A stretch of DNA of 34,886 bases from Chersky-806 sp036502405 (lineage in GTDB: Bacteria; Actinomycetota; Acidimicrobiia; IMCC26256; JAENVU01): the NCBI GenBank assembly GCA_036502405.1, contig DASXYP010000135.1, positions 1 through 34,886 on the forward strand, written 5' to 3'. A model generated the notes under the pieces. The model saw nothing but the letters and a program-made list of their open reading frames with translations. It searched no databases and had not been told where the DNA came from. The translations under genes and the position numbers were made by a program. This document shows, piece after piece, positions 1 to 7,931 of the stretch. How positions within the stretch are numbered: the stretch's first letter is position 1; each line of letters opens with the position of its first letter.

Positions 1-754
1 CGGGGTGTAGGGAATCTGCGATGTAGACGGCGGTCAGCAGCGTGAAGATGTACGCCTGCAGGAAGCCCACCAGGATCTCGAACGCGGTGACCCCGACGTT
101 GAGCGCGAACGGCCCGAGCGCGATGATCGGTGCGTTGGTCAGCGTGTACGAGGTGAGCAGCGCGAGCGCAGTGAGCAGGATGTGGCCGGCCATCATGTTG
201 GCGAGGAGTCGGACGGCCAGGGAGAAGGGTCGGACGAGCAGGATCTGCACGAGCTCGATGGGCGTCACCAGGATGTACAGCGCCAGCGGCACGCCGGCGG
301 GGAAGAGGTGCCCGGTGAGGTACTTGATCCCCTGGTGCTTGAAGCCCAGGAACCAGTAGATGACGTACACCATCAACGCGAGGAAGAGCGGGACCGCGAA
401 CCTCGACGTCGGCGGGAACTGGATGAACGGGATGACTTCCCAGAAGTTCAGGAACAGGATGAACAGGAAGAGCGATCCGAGGAACGGCGTGAACCGGGTT
501 GCGTCGTTGCCGATGACGTCGCGCGTGATCCCCCGGTCGACGAACTCGTAGGTCATCTCGAGCACGTTCTGGAACCCCTGCGGGATCAGCTTCATCTTGC
601 GGCTGCCGCCGACGAAGATCGCGATGATCAGCACGGCCGAGACCATGATCAGCAGGCCCGTCTTGTTCAGCGCGAACGGCGTGCCCTTGAACGCGATGTC
701 CTTCCAGCGGAAGAGCTCATCGATCGGCGGGAAGACGAAGACCCCGAGCGTCAC
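1..754 (-). CDS. atpB: ATP synthase F0 subunit a (AtpB), partial at the left edge
   Basis: Membrane subunit a of the F0 proton channel, which carries protons past the c-ring during ATP synthesis. The visible part is 251 codons; the 3' end lies outside the window. Several hydrophobic segments are present. The essential arginine is seen in the motif SLAVRLLANMMAGH (Arg at about residue 182), and the C-terminal helix reads FTLLTAVYIADSLH, so only a short tail is missing. The start is GTG at 754, overlapping the stop of the upstream gene by 4 bases (GTGA), which implies translational coupling. The order small atp gene - atpB next to wecA and glyA is the usual actinobacterial arrangement. Family identity is very secure from the sequence. 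Confidence 0.97.
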   Translation of the reverse strand, partial: MTLGVFVFPPIDELFRWKDIAFKGTPFALNKTGLLIMVSAVLIIAIFVGGSRKMKLIPQGFQNVLEMTYEFVDRGITRDVIGNDATRFTPFLGSLFLFILFLNFWEVIPFIQFPPTSRFAVPLFLALMVYVIYWFLGFKHQGIKYLTGHLFPAGVPLALYILVTPIELVQILLVRPFSLAVRLLANMMAGHILLTALALLTSYTLTNAPIIALGPFALNVGVTAFEILVGFLQAYIFTLLTAVYIADSLHP

Positions 755-1224
755 TCCGGCTGCTCCTTTGCGTTGGATTCACGCTCGTACACGCCGGGCT
801 TGAGACCGGGAGCGGCGAGGGTGAGGCTCACGTACCGGGTCTCCCAGATCAGCAACGCGATGTGGGTGACCGCGATCGTGAGCACGAGTACGGGAAGGTC
901 GACGAACGAGAGCTGCTCGAGTCCGAGCACGATCAGCGTCAGCGCGAGGAGGCGGACGACGAAGCCGCCGAGGACCGCGCCCTGGAGCAGGGCGAGCGAC
1001 CGGCTCGCCGCCCAGCCGATGAGGCGGGCCGCGACGAAGAAGTTGAGTGCGACGAGCACGAGGCCGATCGCGGCGCTGATGGCGCCGTCCACCCCGCGCA
1101 CGAGGCCGCAGGCGAGGATCACGACCGGCGCGACCACGGCGGCGTTGCGCACCATGTGATCGGCGATCCGGCTCTCGTGAGCCACGGGGACCTCGGATGC
1201 GGCTACCACTGTCGACGGTTCCAT
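751..1224 (-). CDS. atpI: AtpI-like small membrane protein of the ATP synthase operon
   Basis: A 157-residue integral membrane protein with about four hydrophobic segments (roughly residues 28-45, 48-68, 78-100, 108-128) and a charged C-terminal tail. Its position directly before atpB, with a 4-base overlap, is that of the actinobacterial atpI gene, whose product is a poorly conserved accessory protein of F0 assembly. The sequence itself carries no strong motif, so the name rests mainly on context and topology. Start: ATG at 1224 (MEPSTVV), which overlaps the end of the preceding atpZ-like gene by 22 bases; AGAGG lies about 10 bases upstream. A longer in-frame extension exists but runs through the atpZ-like gene and was rejected. 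Confidence 0.75.
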   Translation of the reverse strand: MEPSTVVAASEVPVAHESRIADHMVRNAAVVAPVVILACGLVRGVDGAISAAIGLVLVALNFFVAARLIGWAASRSLALLQGAVLGGFVVRLLALTLIVLGLEQLSFVDLPVLVLTIAVTHIALLIWETRYVSLTLAAPGLKPGVYERESNAKEQPE

Positions 1225-1469
1225 GGTTTGTCGGCCTCTTGCTTGGCCATGGCGGCTTGGTACCGGAAGTACAGGGCGAGGACGGCGGCCAGGAACCCGA
1301 GGATCCCGAACCCGACCAGGAACAGCGGACCGGTGCCGAGGGCCTGGTCGAGGAGGAAGCCGAGGAACGCGAAGATCACCGGACCGACCACCAGGCTGAG
1401 CGCCTGGCTGAGCCCGTCGTCGGCGCCACCGCTGCCGCCGGGCCTCGCCCATCTGCTCCGGAGTTCCAA
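1203..1469 (-). CDS. AtpZ/AtpI-family small membrane protein
   Basis: An 88-residue protein with two hydrophobic helices (about residues 22-42 and 48-68) separated by a short turn (DQALGTGPL), followed by an amphipathic charged tail (FRYQAAMAKQEADKP). This two-helix hairpin is typical of the AtpZ/AtpI-type F0F1-associated family, proposed to take part in Mg2+/Ca2+ transport or assembly of the ATP synthase. It is the first gene of the atp cluster here and overlaps the next gene by 22 bases. The most plausible start is TTG at 1469, preceded by a GGGGGA run; no in-frame ATG gives a sensible product, so the start is uncertain. If the TTG is wrong, a GTG further in would shorten it to a bare hairpin. 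Confidence 0.7.
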   Translation of the reverse strand: MELRSRWARPGGSGGADDGLSQALSLVVGPVIFAFLGFLLDQALGTGPLFLVGFGILGFLAAVLALYFRYQAAMAKQEADKPWNRRQW

Positions 1470-1526
1470 CCCCGATCGTCCCCCACCGGCCCGTCGACGC
1501 TGCGTTGCGGCGGCCGGGCCCCTGCT

Positions 1527-1542
1527 TGTGAATGTATTCGCA
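1527..1542. promoter_or_regulatory. Imperfect palindrome upstream of the atp cluster
   Basis: TGTGAATGTATTCGCA is a 16-base near-palindrome (core GAATGTATTC is perfect) in an AT-richer patch of otherwise GC-rich intergenic DNA, about 58 bases before the atpZ-like start. The 193-base gap 1470-1662 holds no gene. An operator or promoter element is inferred; I do not recognise the regulator. Confidence 0.35.
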
Positions 1543-1662
1543 AACTACCCGGCGGCCCCGGCGGGGTCAAACCGAGCGCCGCATCATTGCCGATCCCGGC
1601 GCCCACTGTCGGGGCCGCGTCCTCCGGCGTCCGGCCTCGCCCGAGGAGGCGCCGAGGGACGC

Positions 1663-2862
1663 CTACCGGACGTTGCGGCGGCGACTCTCGAGGTCGACCA
1701 CCGCGCCGAGCTCCGACGGTGGCTCCTCGTCCTCGTCGACGATGTCCACGTCCGGGTCGGCCCGTCCCGAGCGCCGGCCCGGGGCGAAGAGCGCGAAGAG
1801 GATCAGTGCCAGCGCGAGCACCCCGATCGGGACCAGCCCGTTGAGGTTCCCGGACTGGGTGTAGGTGGGCAGGAGCGCGAGCCCCGAGAGCAGCGCGGTC
1901 CAGAGCCAGAGGATGACGACCGTGCGGCGCGGGCCGTGGCCGAGGCGCATGAGGCGGTGGTGGAGGTGGTCCTTGTCCGCGACCGCGATCGACCGCCCGC
2001 GCAACGCGCGCCGGACGAACGAGAACGCGGTGTCGATGATCGGCACGCCGAGGATCACGATCGGGATGAACAGCGGCGCGTAGAAGAAGTAGGTGGTTCC
2101 CGGGTACGAGTAATCGGCGTGCCCGCCGATCGTGATCGTGGTGGTCGCGAGCAGGAGCCCGAGGAAGAGCGCGCCCGCGTCACCCATGAAGATGCGGGCG
2201 GGGTTGAAGTTGTAGGGCAAGAACCCCACACAGATGCCGACGGCGATCACCGCGACGAGCGGTGCGATGTTGTCGCCCTCGAGGAAGCCACCTTTGAAGA
2301 GCCGGTCCGAGTAGAGGAACAGGGCCGTCCCCGCGATGATCACGATGCCGGCCGCGAGACCGTCGAGCCCGTCGATCAGGTTGATCGCGTTCGCGAACAA
2401 GACCACCACGATGACGGTGACCAGGGGCGCGAGGTCCGGGGAGAGCACGAGCGTGTCCTGGCCCGCGAACGGCACCCGGAAGAAGAGCATCGAGACGCCC
2501 AGCAACGACAGGAGGCTCCCGGCCAGGACCATGCCGGCGATCTTGGCCGGCGGTGACACGTCCCGGAGGTCGTCGAGCGCACCCACCGCGAACATCACGC
2601 CCGCACCGAGCATGAGACCGGCGGGGGCGGACGAGCCGGAGAACATCTCCTGGAACTGCGGGACCTGCGACGCGACGCCCATGGCGACGAGGAACCCGAC
2701 GAACATCGCGGCCCCGCCCAGCGTCGGCATCGCCTTCGTGTGCACGCCGCGCGCGTGGGGCGGGACGATCGCACCGATCCGGATCGAGAGCCGGCGGACG
2801 AGCGGCGTGACGAGGAGCGTGGTCAGCACCGCGACCGCGAAGACGACCGCGTAGCCACCCAT
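1663..2862 (-). CDS. wecA: Undecaprenyl-phosphate GlcNAc-1-phosphate transferase (WecA/Rfe family)
   Basis: Polytopic membrane enzyme (399 aa, about ten or eleven helices) of the WecA/TagO/MraY family. It transfers a sugar-1-phosphate from a UDP-N-acetylhexosamine to polyprenyl phosphate, starting lipid-linked glycan synthesis on the cytoplasmic face. Diagnostic motifs are all present: DDLRD (97-101), NAINLIDGLDG (158-168), MGDAG (226-230) and the His motif DKDHLHHRL (296-304). The C-terminal 40 residues are an acidic, then basic soluble tail. It starts at ATG 2862, 12 bases after glyA, so the two are probably co-transcribed. In mycobacteria the homologue (Rfe/WecA), also beside atpI-atpB, starts the arabinogalactan linker; here it may serve both the cell wall and the polysaccharide locus to the right. 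Confidence 0.95.
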   Translation of the reverse strand: MGGYAVVFAVAVLTTLLVTPLVRRLSIRIGAIVPPHARGVHTKAMPTLGGAAMFVGFLVAMGVASQVPQFQEMFSGSSAPAGLMLGAGVMFAVGALDDLRDVSPPAKIAGMVLAGSLLSLLGVSMLFFRVPFAGQDTLVLSPDLAPLVTVIVVVLFANAINLIDGLDGLAAGIVIIAGTALFLYSDRLFKGGFLEGDNIAPLVAVIAVGICVGFLPYNFNPARIFMGDAGALFLGLLLATTTITIGGHADYSYPGTTYFFYAPLFIPIVILGVPIIDTAFSFVRRALRGRSIAVADKDHLHHRLMRLGHGPRRTVVILWLWTALLSGLALLPTYTQSGNLNGLVPIGVLALALILFALFAPGRRSGRADPDVDIVDEDEEPPSELGAVVDLESRRRNVR

Positions 2863-2874
2863 CGCCCGGGTCCG

Positions 2875-4140
2875 TTACCGGCCGGCGGCGAGCTCGGGGT
2901 ACGGCGTGTACTTCGCGCAGAGACGGTGGGCGGCGTCGAGCGTCTCCTGGGTGACCGCCGCGTCGTCCGGCGCGCGCAGCACCGTCGCGATGAGCGCGGC
3001 GATCTCCGCCATCTCCGGCTCGGCCATCCCCGCGGTCGTGACCGCCGCGGTGCCGAGGCGGAGTCCGCTCGTGACGAACGGCTTCTCGGGGTCGTTCGGG
3101 ATCGCGTTCTTGTTGCACGTGATGCCGGCGCGGTCGAGCGCCTCCTGCGCGACCTTCCCCGTGACGCCGAACGGCTGCAGGTCCACGAGCATGAGGTGGT
3201 TGTCCGTACCGCCCGAGACGATGCGGAAGCCCTCGTCGCCGAGCCCGCTCGCGAGCGCCCGCGCGTTGCGGACGATCTGCGCCGCGTACTCCCGGAACCC
3301 CGGCTGCGCCGCGAGGTGGAACGCCACGGCCTTCGCGGCGACCACGTGCATCAGCGGCCCACCCTGCAGACCCGGGAACACGGCCTTGTCGATCGCGGCC
3401 GCGTGCTCCTCGCGGCACAGGATGGCGCCGGCACGCGGGCCGCGGAGGGTCTTGTGCGTGGTGAAGGTGACGACGTCGGCGTACGGCACCGGCGACGGGT
3501 GGGCCCCGCCCGCGATGAGCCCCGCGATGTGCGCGGCGTCCACGATCAGCCGCGCGCCGACGTCGTCGGCGATGGAACGGAAGGCCGCGAAGTCGATGAT
3601 CCGGGGGTACGCGGTGGCGCCGGCGATGATCGCCTTCGGCCGCTCGGCCTTGGCGAGGTCCCGGATCTTGTCGTAGTCCAGCGTCTCGGTCTCGTCGTCC
3701 ACGCCGTAGGCGACGAAGTCGTAGAGGCGGCCGCTGAAGTTGACCGGCGAGCCGTGGGTCAGGTGGCCGCCCTGGTCCAGGCGCATGCCCATGAGCTTGT
3801 CGCCGGGCGAGAAGAGCGCCAGGTACGTGGCCATGTTGGCGTTGGCCCCCGAGTGGGGCTGGACGTTCGCGTGGTCGGCGCCGAAGAGCGCGCAGGCCCG
3901 TTGCCGGGCGAGCTCCTCGGCTTCGTCAACGACGAGGTTCCCGCCGTAGTACCGCTTGCCGGGGTATCCCTCCGAGTACTTGTTGGTGAGCACGGAGCCC
4001 TGCGCCTCGAGCACGGCCGGCGTGGTGAAGTTCTCGGACGCGATCAGCTGGATCGTCGTGTTCTGGCGCTCGACCTCACGGCGCAGGACGTCCGCGATCT
4101 CGGGGTCGGCGGCCTCCACGGCGTCGAAGCCGTCGGCCAT
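2875..4140 (-). CDS. glyA: Serine hydroxymethyltransferase
   Basis: Cytosolic PLP enzyme converting serine plus tetrahydrofolate to glycine plus 5,10-methylene-tetrahydrofolate, a main source of one-carbon units. The 421 residues match the usual family length. Visible motifs are IASENF (33-38), HSGAN (96-100), DAAHIAGL (201-208) and the PLP-lysine motif TTHKTLRGPR, with Lys at 230. Start chosen: ATG 4140 (MADGFDAV), preceded by AGGAG at a 7-base gap; the longer upstream extension has no homology-like sequence. It is followed at 12 bases by wecA. A TACAGT box about 80 bases upstream may be its -10 element. Confidence 0.97.
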   Translation of the reverse strand: MADGFDAVEAADPEIADVLRREVERQNTTIQLIASENFTTPAVLEAQGSVLTNKYSEGYPGKRYYGGNLVVDEAEELARQRACALFGADHANVQPHSGANANMATYLALFSPGDKLMGMRLDQGGHLTHGSPVNFSGRLYDFVAYGVDDETETLDYDKIRDLAKAERPKAIIAGATAYPRIIDFAAFRSIADDVGARLIVDAAHIAGLIAGGAHPSPVPYADVVTFTTHKTLRGPRAGAILCREEHAAAIDKAVFPGLQGGPLMHVVAAKAVAFHLAAQPGFREYAAQIVRNARALASGLGDEGFRIVSGGTDNHLMLVDLQPFGVTGKVAQEALDRAGITCNKNAIPNDPEKPFVTSGLRLGTAAVTTAGMAEPEMAEIAALIATVLRAPDDAAVTQETLDAAHRLCAKYTPYPELAAGR

Positions 4141-4217
4141 GGTCGTTCTCCTCGGCTCGGCGGTCCGGCGGGGCCCACCGCCCGACGCCGGCGACCCGGA
4201 TGGGCGCGTGCGCGTCC

Positions 4218-4223
4218 ACTGTA
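4218..4223 (-). promoter_or_regulatory. Possible -10 box (TACAGT) for glyA
   Basis: TACAGT on the minus strand in the 118-base gap upstream of glyA, about 77 bases before the start codon. The same hexamer occurs before the aminotransferase operon (10917-10922) and the Wzy-like gene (18634-18639). No convincing -35 is visible. Confidence 0.35.
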
Positions 4224-4231
4224 GTGAGGAC

Positions 4232-4244
4232 ACCCCGGCGGGGT
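4232..4244 (-). terminator. Small hairpin after the six-gene operon
   Basis: ACCCCGGCGGGGT forms a 5-bp stem with a 3-base loop, 14 bases past the stop of the GT2 gene. It has no U-tract, so it is at best a weak or factor-assisted terminator. Confidence 0.25.
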
Positions 4245-4258
4245 CCGTACCTGCGGGG

Positions 4259-5449
4259 TCAGCCGTCGCGGGGAGAGGGCTCCTCGACGCAGGGGTCGGC
4301 GTCGAGGTCGGCGGCGCCGAGCTCGTCGGGCCGGACCCGGCGGTAGATCGAGGTCCCCAGGTGGAACAGCTCCTCGAAGTACCGCTTCCCCTGGGCGGCG
4401 ATGACGCCGAGGCTGATCAGCTGGATCGCGAGGACCAGCGTGACCCCGGTGAAGAGGAAGGCGTGGGGGGCGCGCGCGTACGCGTTCTGGATCGCTCCCG
4501 TGAACCCGGAGTTCCCGAAGGACGACCGCTGGCCCCACGTCTGGAACACGTGCCAGGTGCACCAGCCGAACGAATACGCCGCGACCCCCAGCAGGATCAG
4601 GCCCGGGAGCATGAAGAACAGGAACGGGCGGAACAGGAACGACGAGAACAGCGACGAGACCGTGCCCCGGGAGAACCGGAACCTCGTGGCCCGGCGCACG
4701 CCTCCGGTCTCTTGGAAGGACCAGTCGAGGTGGGCGGGGATCTCGATGATCCGGGCGTGCAGGATCCGGGCCTTGTAGATGATCTCGGTGTTGATCTCGG
4801 TGTCCATGGCCCGCAGGTCGAGGCTCCGCAGGAAGCGCCCGTCGTAGACCCGGACCATGCCGGTGACCGTGCTCAGGTCCCCCCCTGCAGCCCGGGAGAG
4901 GAGCCAGTTCGCGCTGCGGCTCATCACCCGGCGCCCGAACGGGATGTTCGTGGTCCGTCCGCCCTTCGCGTAGGGCGACGCGATCACGATGCGCGCCTTC
5001 GAGTCCTGGATCGCGTACAGCATGCGCCCGAGGTGGTCCGCGTCGTAGCTGAGATCGCAATCCATGACCGCGACGTAGTCGGCCTGGGTCGAGTTGAACG
5101 CGTAGCGCAGGGCCTGGCCGAGCAGGAAGTTGACCCGGTGGTGGAGGATGCGCACGTTGGTGTGTGACCGCGCGAACTCGTCGGCGAGCTTCCCCGTGTC
5201 GTCCGTGCTGCCGTCGTTGACGACGACGATCTCCCACCGGTAGAGGTCATCGAGCGAGCCCAGGTACTCGGAGAGCTTCGTCAGCGTGTCGACGACCACC
5301 GCGGCTTCGTTGTACGCGGGGACGATCACGGAGACCAACGGGCGGGGCTCGCCCCCGAGCGCGGCGCGCACCGGGTTGGTGGGATCGGCCACCGTGGGCG
5401 ACGGGTCTACGGGGATGGACGGCACCGTGCGCGCCTCACTCCCGCTCAC
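4259..5449 (-). CDS. Family 2 glycosyltransferase with C-terminal membrane segments (DPM1/ArnC-like)
   Basis: 396 residues. The N-terminal GT-A domain (about 37-250) has VPAYNE (43-48), VNDGSTDDT (77-85) and DCDLSYD (130-136), whose aspartates (Asp130/Asp132) should bind the nucleotide-sugar metal ion. Two hydrophobic segments follow (about 275-298 and 332-353). The layout resembles polyprenyl-phosphate glycosyltransferases (DPM1, ArnC, GtrB), which move a sugar onto a lipid carrier at the membrane; such lipid-linked sugars are donors for GT-C enzymes, of which the window has candidates (14556-16199 and 31964-33529). It could instead transfer to the growing repeat unit. The GTG start at 5449 overlaps the deacetylase stop (GTGA). 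It is the last gene of the six-gene operon. The substrate cannot be read from the sequence. Confidence 0.85.
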   Translation of the reverse strand: MSGSEARTVPSIPVDPSPTVADPTNPVRAALGGEPRPLVSVIVPAYNEAAVVVDTLTKLSEYLGSLDDLYRWEIVVVNDGSTDDTGKLADEFARSHTNVRILHHRVNFLLGQALRYAFNSTQADYVAVMDCDLSYDADHLGRMLYAIQDSKARIVIASPYAKGGRTTNIPFGRRVMSRSANWLLSRAAGGDLSTVTGMVRVYDGRFLRSLDLRAMDTEINTEIIYKARILHARIIEIPAHLDWSFQETGGVRRATRFRFSRGTVSSLFSSFLFRPFLFFMLPGLILLGVAAYSFGWCTWHVFQTWGQRSSFGNSGFTGAIQNAYARAPHAFLFTGVTLVLAIQLISLGVIAAQGKRYFEELFHLGTSIYRRVRPDELGAADLDADPCVEEPSPRDG

Positions 5450-6435
5450 GACGCGGCCGCGAAGCGAGGTGCCCGAACCGGCAGGTCGCGCGTCGCGAGC
5501 GCCCGGGCGTGCTCCCCCACCGGGACCACCTCGAAGTGGCGTCGGAGCTGCGCGAGATACGAGTCGACCCGGTCGAGCTTCTCGTCCAGCGGGATCTGCA
5601 TCCCCGGGAAGAACGCGAGCTCCTTGACGTCGTCACCGGAGATCAGATCGAGCGGATGGAGCAGGATCGACGGCCCGACGCCGGCCGCGCGGCAGACGCG
5701 CAGGGCGGCGTCGAAGTACGCGCGCGCCGCGGCGGGCGAGTAGGCGCTGAGCATCAGCAGGTAGCTCACGTGGATCGGCACCTTGATGCCGGGCAGCGTC
5801 GTCACGGGCAGCTCGAGCAGGGTGCGCCCGTCGACCGCCCAGCGGTACGGGCCGACCGCGCGGCGGCCGTCCGCCCACGTGCCGTAGAGCAGCTCGCGCT
5901 CGGCCCGCTGCTCGGCGGTGAGCTTCGCGGTCTTGAAGTAGTAGGCGCGCGCGAGTGGGCCGATGTAGGTCGGCAGCGTCGACGCGTCGTACGCGTAGCC
6001 CCGCCGCAGCAGCACCTGGAGCGTGGTCTCCGAGAGGCTGTAGCCGGGACCTCGAAACCCGTCCGTGCGGACGCCGGTCGCGGTCTCGATCGCGTCCTCG
6101 GCTCGCTGGAGCTCCTCGTCGAGCTCCGACTCCGAGTACCGGTGGAGCCAGGGCTCGTGCCGGAACGAGTGGTTCCCGATCTCGTGACCGGCGGCGGCCA
6201 GCGCACCGAGCGCATCGTGGTTCTCGGCGAGCGCGGCGTCCTGGCCGACGACGAAGAACGTGATCCGGAGGGCGTTGCGGTCGAGCACCTCGAGGGCTCG
6301 CGGCGCGAGGATGTCGAGGTAGGACGGGAACAGCTCCCAGCCGTCGTCGCCATGGATCTTCATGTACGACCACTGGTTGTCCGCGTCGAGCGAGAGGCTC
6401 GCCAACGCTCTGGGTCGCGGTCGCTTCTGCCTCAT
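5446..6435 (-). CDS. Polysaccharide deacetylase family protein (CE4/NodB fold, HpPgdA/PuuE-like)
   Basis: 329 residues with a NodB-type fold. The first motif is LSLDADNQW (14-22), a DxD form seen in the HpPgdA/allantoinase-like branch rather than the classic TFDDG. The metal motif is GNHSFRHEPW (87-96), giving His89 and His93; the third motif is FRGPGYS (127-133). LLHPLDLI near the C-terminus would supply the late catalytic His. No signal peptide is visible, so it should act in the cytoplasm, probably N-deacetylating a sugar nucleotide or lipid-linked intermediate rather than finished polymer. Start: ATG 6435, overlapping the upstream stop (ATGA), with AGGAG 8 bases upstream. The very long N-terminal extension in the same frame is antisense/out-of-frame read-through of the neighbouring gene and was dropped. 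Confidence 0.85.
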   Translation of the reverse strand: MRQKRPRPRALASLSLDADNQWSYMKIHGDDGWELFPSYLDILAPRALEVLDRNALRITFFVVGQDAALAENHDALGALAAAGHEIGNHSFRHEPWLHRYSESELDEELQRAEDAIETATGVRTDGFRGPGYSLSETTLQVLLRRGYAYDASTLPTYIGPLARAYYFKTAKLTAEQRAERELLYGTWADGRRAVGPYRWAVDGRTLLELPVTTLPGIKVPIHVSYLLMLSAYSPAAARAYFDAALRVCRAAGVGPSILLHPLDLISGDDVKELAFFPGMQIPLDEKLDRVDSYLAQLRRHFEVVPVGEHARALATRDLPVRAPRFAAAS

Positions 6436-7931
6436 GCTCGACTCTCCTGCCCTCGCATGGTACCCAGCCCCGTCGAGATGAGTCCTGCCGCCGCACGCTC
6501 CGCGAGCTCGACGGTCTCGTTGACGTTGAGGGTCCCGTTCACGATCTGGGCCGAGCTCACGAGGTGCAGACCGGGGACGCTCGTCGTCATGGCCGGCACG
6601 CGGCGCGAGTAGCCGAGCGTCGGGATCGGGAACACGCGCCGCACCCTGGAGACCTTCACCCCCAGGACATCGGCTCGTCCGAGGGTCGGGTACACCCGCT
6701 GGAGACCGGCGAGGAACCGGCGTTCGATCTCGGCGTCTGGGACCTGGAACAGCGGGTCCTCGGGGCCGACGTACTTGGGCAGGAACACCAGCGCGTGCCC
6801 GCCGAGCTGCGCGCGGTCGACCATCGCGGTCATCTCGACGACCGCGGTGAACGGCAGGTCGTCCATGAGATACGTCAGGTAGTACTCGCTGAGCGACGAG
6901 CGCAGGACCAGCGAGGCGCAGACGATCCCCTGGTAGGTGATCCCCCGCAGCCGGGCCCGCTCGACGTCGGTCAGGTCGGGGCACAGGCGTTCTGCGGTGG
7001 GGGTGTCGCTCGTGACGACGACGTGGTCGAAGACCTCGGGCGCGCTGCCCTCGACGGACACCTCGAGCCCGGCCTCCGTGCGGCGCACGTGCTCCACGGT
7101 CGACGAGCAGCGGATCTCCACGCCTGCTGCACCCAGCACGGACGCGAAGCGCTCGAGCACGCGCGCGTAGCCGCCGGGCACGTAGCCGAACATCTCCTTC
7201 TTCAATCCGCTGCGACGAGCGGCGTACAGGCGCTGGATCGTCGCCCAGATGAACGCGGCGTTCGCGTCGGGCCAGCTCTCGCCGAGCTTGGCTCGCAGGA
7301 GCGGCAGCCAGAATCGACGGAACGTCGCGCGTCCCGACCAGCGCGTGAGCCACGCCTCGACCGACTCCTGCTCGAGCTGTTGCCAGTCCTTCACCCGTGA
7401 GCCGTGCAGGATCGTGAGTGCGAGGCGCAGCTTCGACGTGATCGGCAGCCCGGGCAGGCGGAGGAACTCGACGGTGTTCGAGACGGACGAGAGCCGGCCG
7501 TCGGAGAAGTACCCGGTCTTGGTCTCCACCCAGTGCATCTCCGCGTCGAGGCCGAGCTGCTCGAGCACGCGACGCAGCGCGGCGTCCGACAGGAGGGTCA
7601 CGTGATAGTGCCGGTCCCAGGTGACCGGCCCGTCCGGCGTCTCGATCGACCAGGCGCCGGCCAGACCCCCGACGCGATCGGCGCGCTCGAACACCGTGAC
7701 CTCCTTGCCCGCCTCGCGCAGGCGCAGCGCGAGCGTCAGCCCGAGCATCCCGCCCCCGACGACTGCCCACCTCTCCCGCTCTCGGTCCGGTGGACCGGGC
7801 CGACGACCACTCCTCCGGCGGGACGCTTCGCCGGTCTGTCCGCTGCCCGCGTCGTCGGTCCCCGATGCGGGCTCGGAGTCGGGCGCGCGCTCGGACGGGC
7901 CCGCCGCGCCCCGGTGATCGTCCCCGCTCAT
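6432..7931 (-). CDS. FAD/NAD(P)-dependent oxidoreductase (amine-oxidase-like, glycan cluster type)
   Basis: 499 residues. A Rossmann dinucleotide motif is seen at VVGGGMLG (57-64), with the ribose-binding acidic residue in TVFERADRVGGLAG (79-92). The middle (ETKTGYFSDG, WSGRATFRRFWLPLL) and the end (PGLHLVSSAQIVNGT) match a family of flavin oxidoreductases related to protoporphyrinogen oxidase and UDP-galactopyranose mutase that I associate with polysaccharide clusters. The reaction is unknown; oxidation or isomerisation of a nucleotide- or lipid-linked sugar is inferred from context. The first 50 residues are a low-complexity Ser/Gly/Asp/Arg stretch, which may be a linker or indicate a later start, but the ATGA overlap at 7928-7931 supports ATG 7931. 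A second flavin oxidoreductase lies at 13201-14550; it is not a close copy. Confidence 0.82.
   Translation of the reverse strand: MSGDDHRGAAGPSERAPDSEPASGTDDAGSGQTGEASRRRSGRRPGPPDRERERWAVVGGGMLGLTLALRLREAGKEVTVFERADRVGGLAGAWSIETPDGPVTWDRHYHVTLLSDAALRRVLEQLGLDAEMHWVETKTGYFSDGRLSSVSNTVEFLRLPGLPITSKLRLALTILHGSRVKDWQQLEQESVEAWLTRWSGRATFRRFWLPLLRAKLGESWPDANAAFIWATIQRLYAARRSGLKKEMFGYVPGGYARVLERFASVLGAAGVEIRCSSTVEHVRRTEAGLEVSVEGSAPEVFDHVVVTSDTPTAERLCPDLTDVERARLRGITYQGIVCASLVLRSSLSEYYLTYLMDDLPFTAVVEMTAMVDRAQLGGHALVFLPKYVGPEDPLFQVPDAEIERRFLAGLQRVYPTLGRADVLGVKVSRVRRVFPIPTLGYSRRVPAMTTSVPGLHLVSSAQIVNGTLNVNETVELAERAAAGLISTGLGTMRGQESRA

Noticed and set aside
1620..1650. Hairpin around GCCTCGCCCGAGGAGGC as a wecA terminator
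   Set aside because: Stem of five with alternative pairings, no U-tract; not distinguishable from GC-rich background.
862..2556. A 564-codon plus-strand open frame across the atp and wecA genes
   Set aside because: Highly charged, repetitive shadow of atpI-like, atpZ-like and wecA, which are certain on the minus strand.
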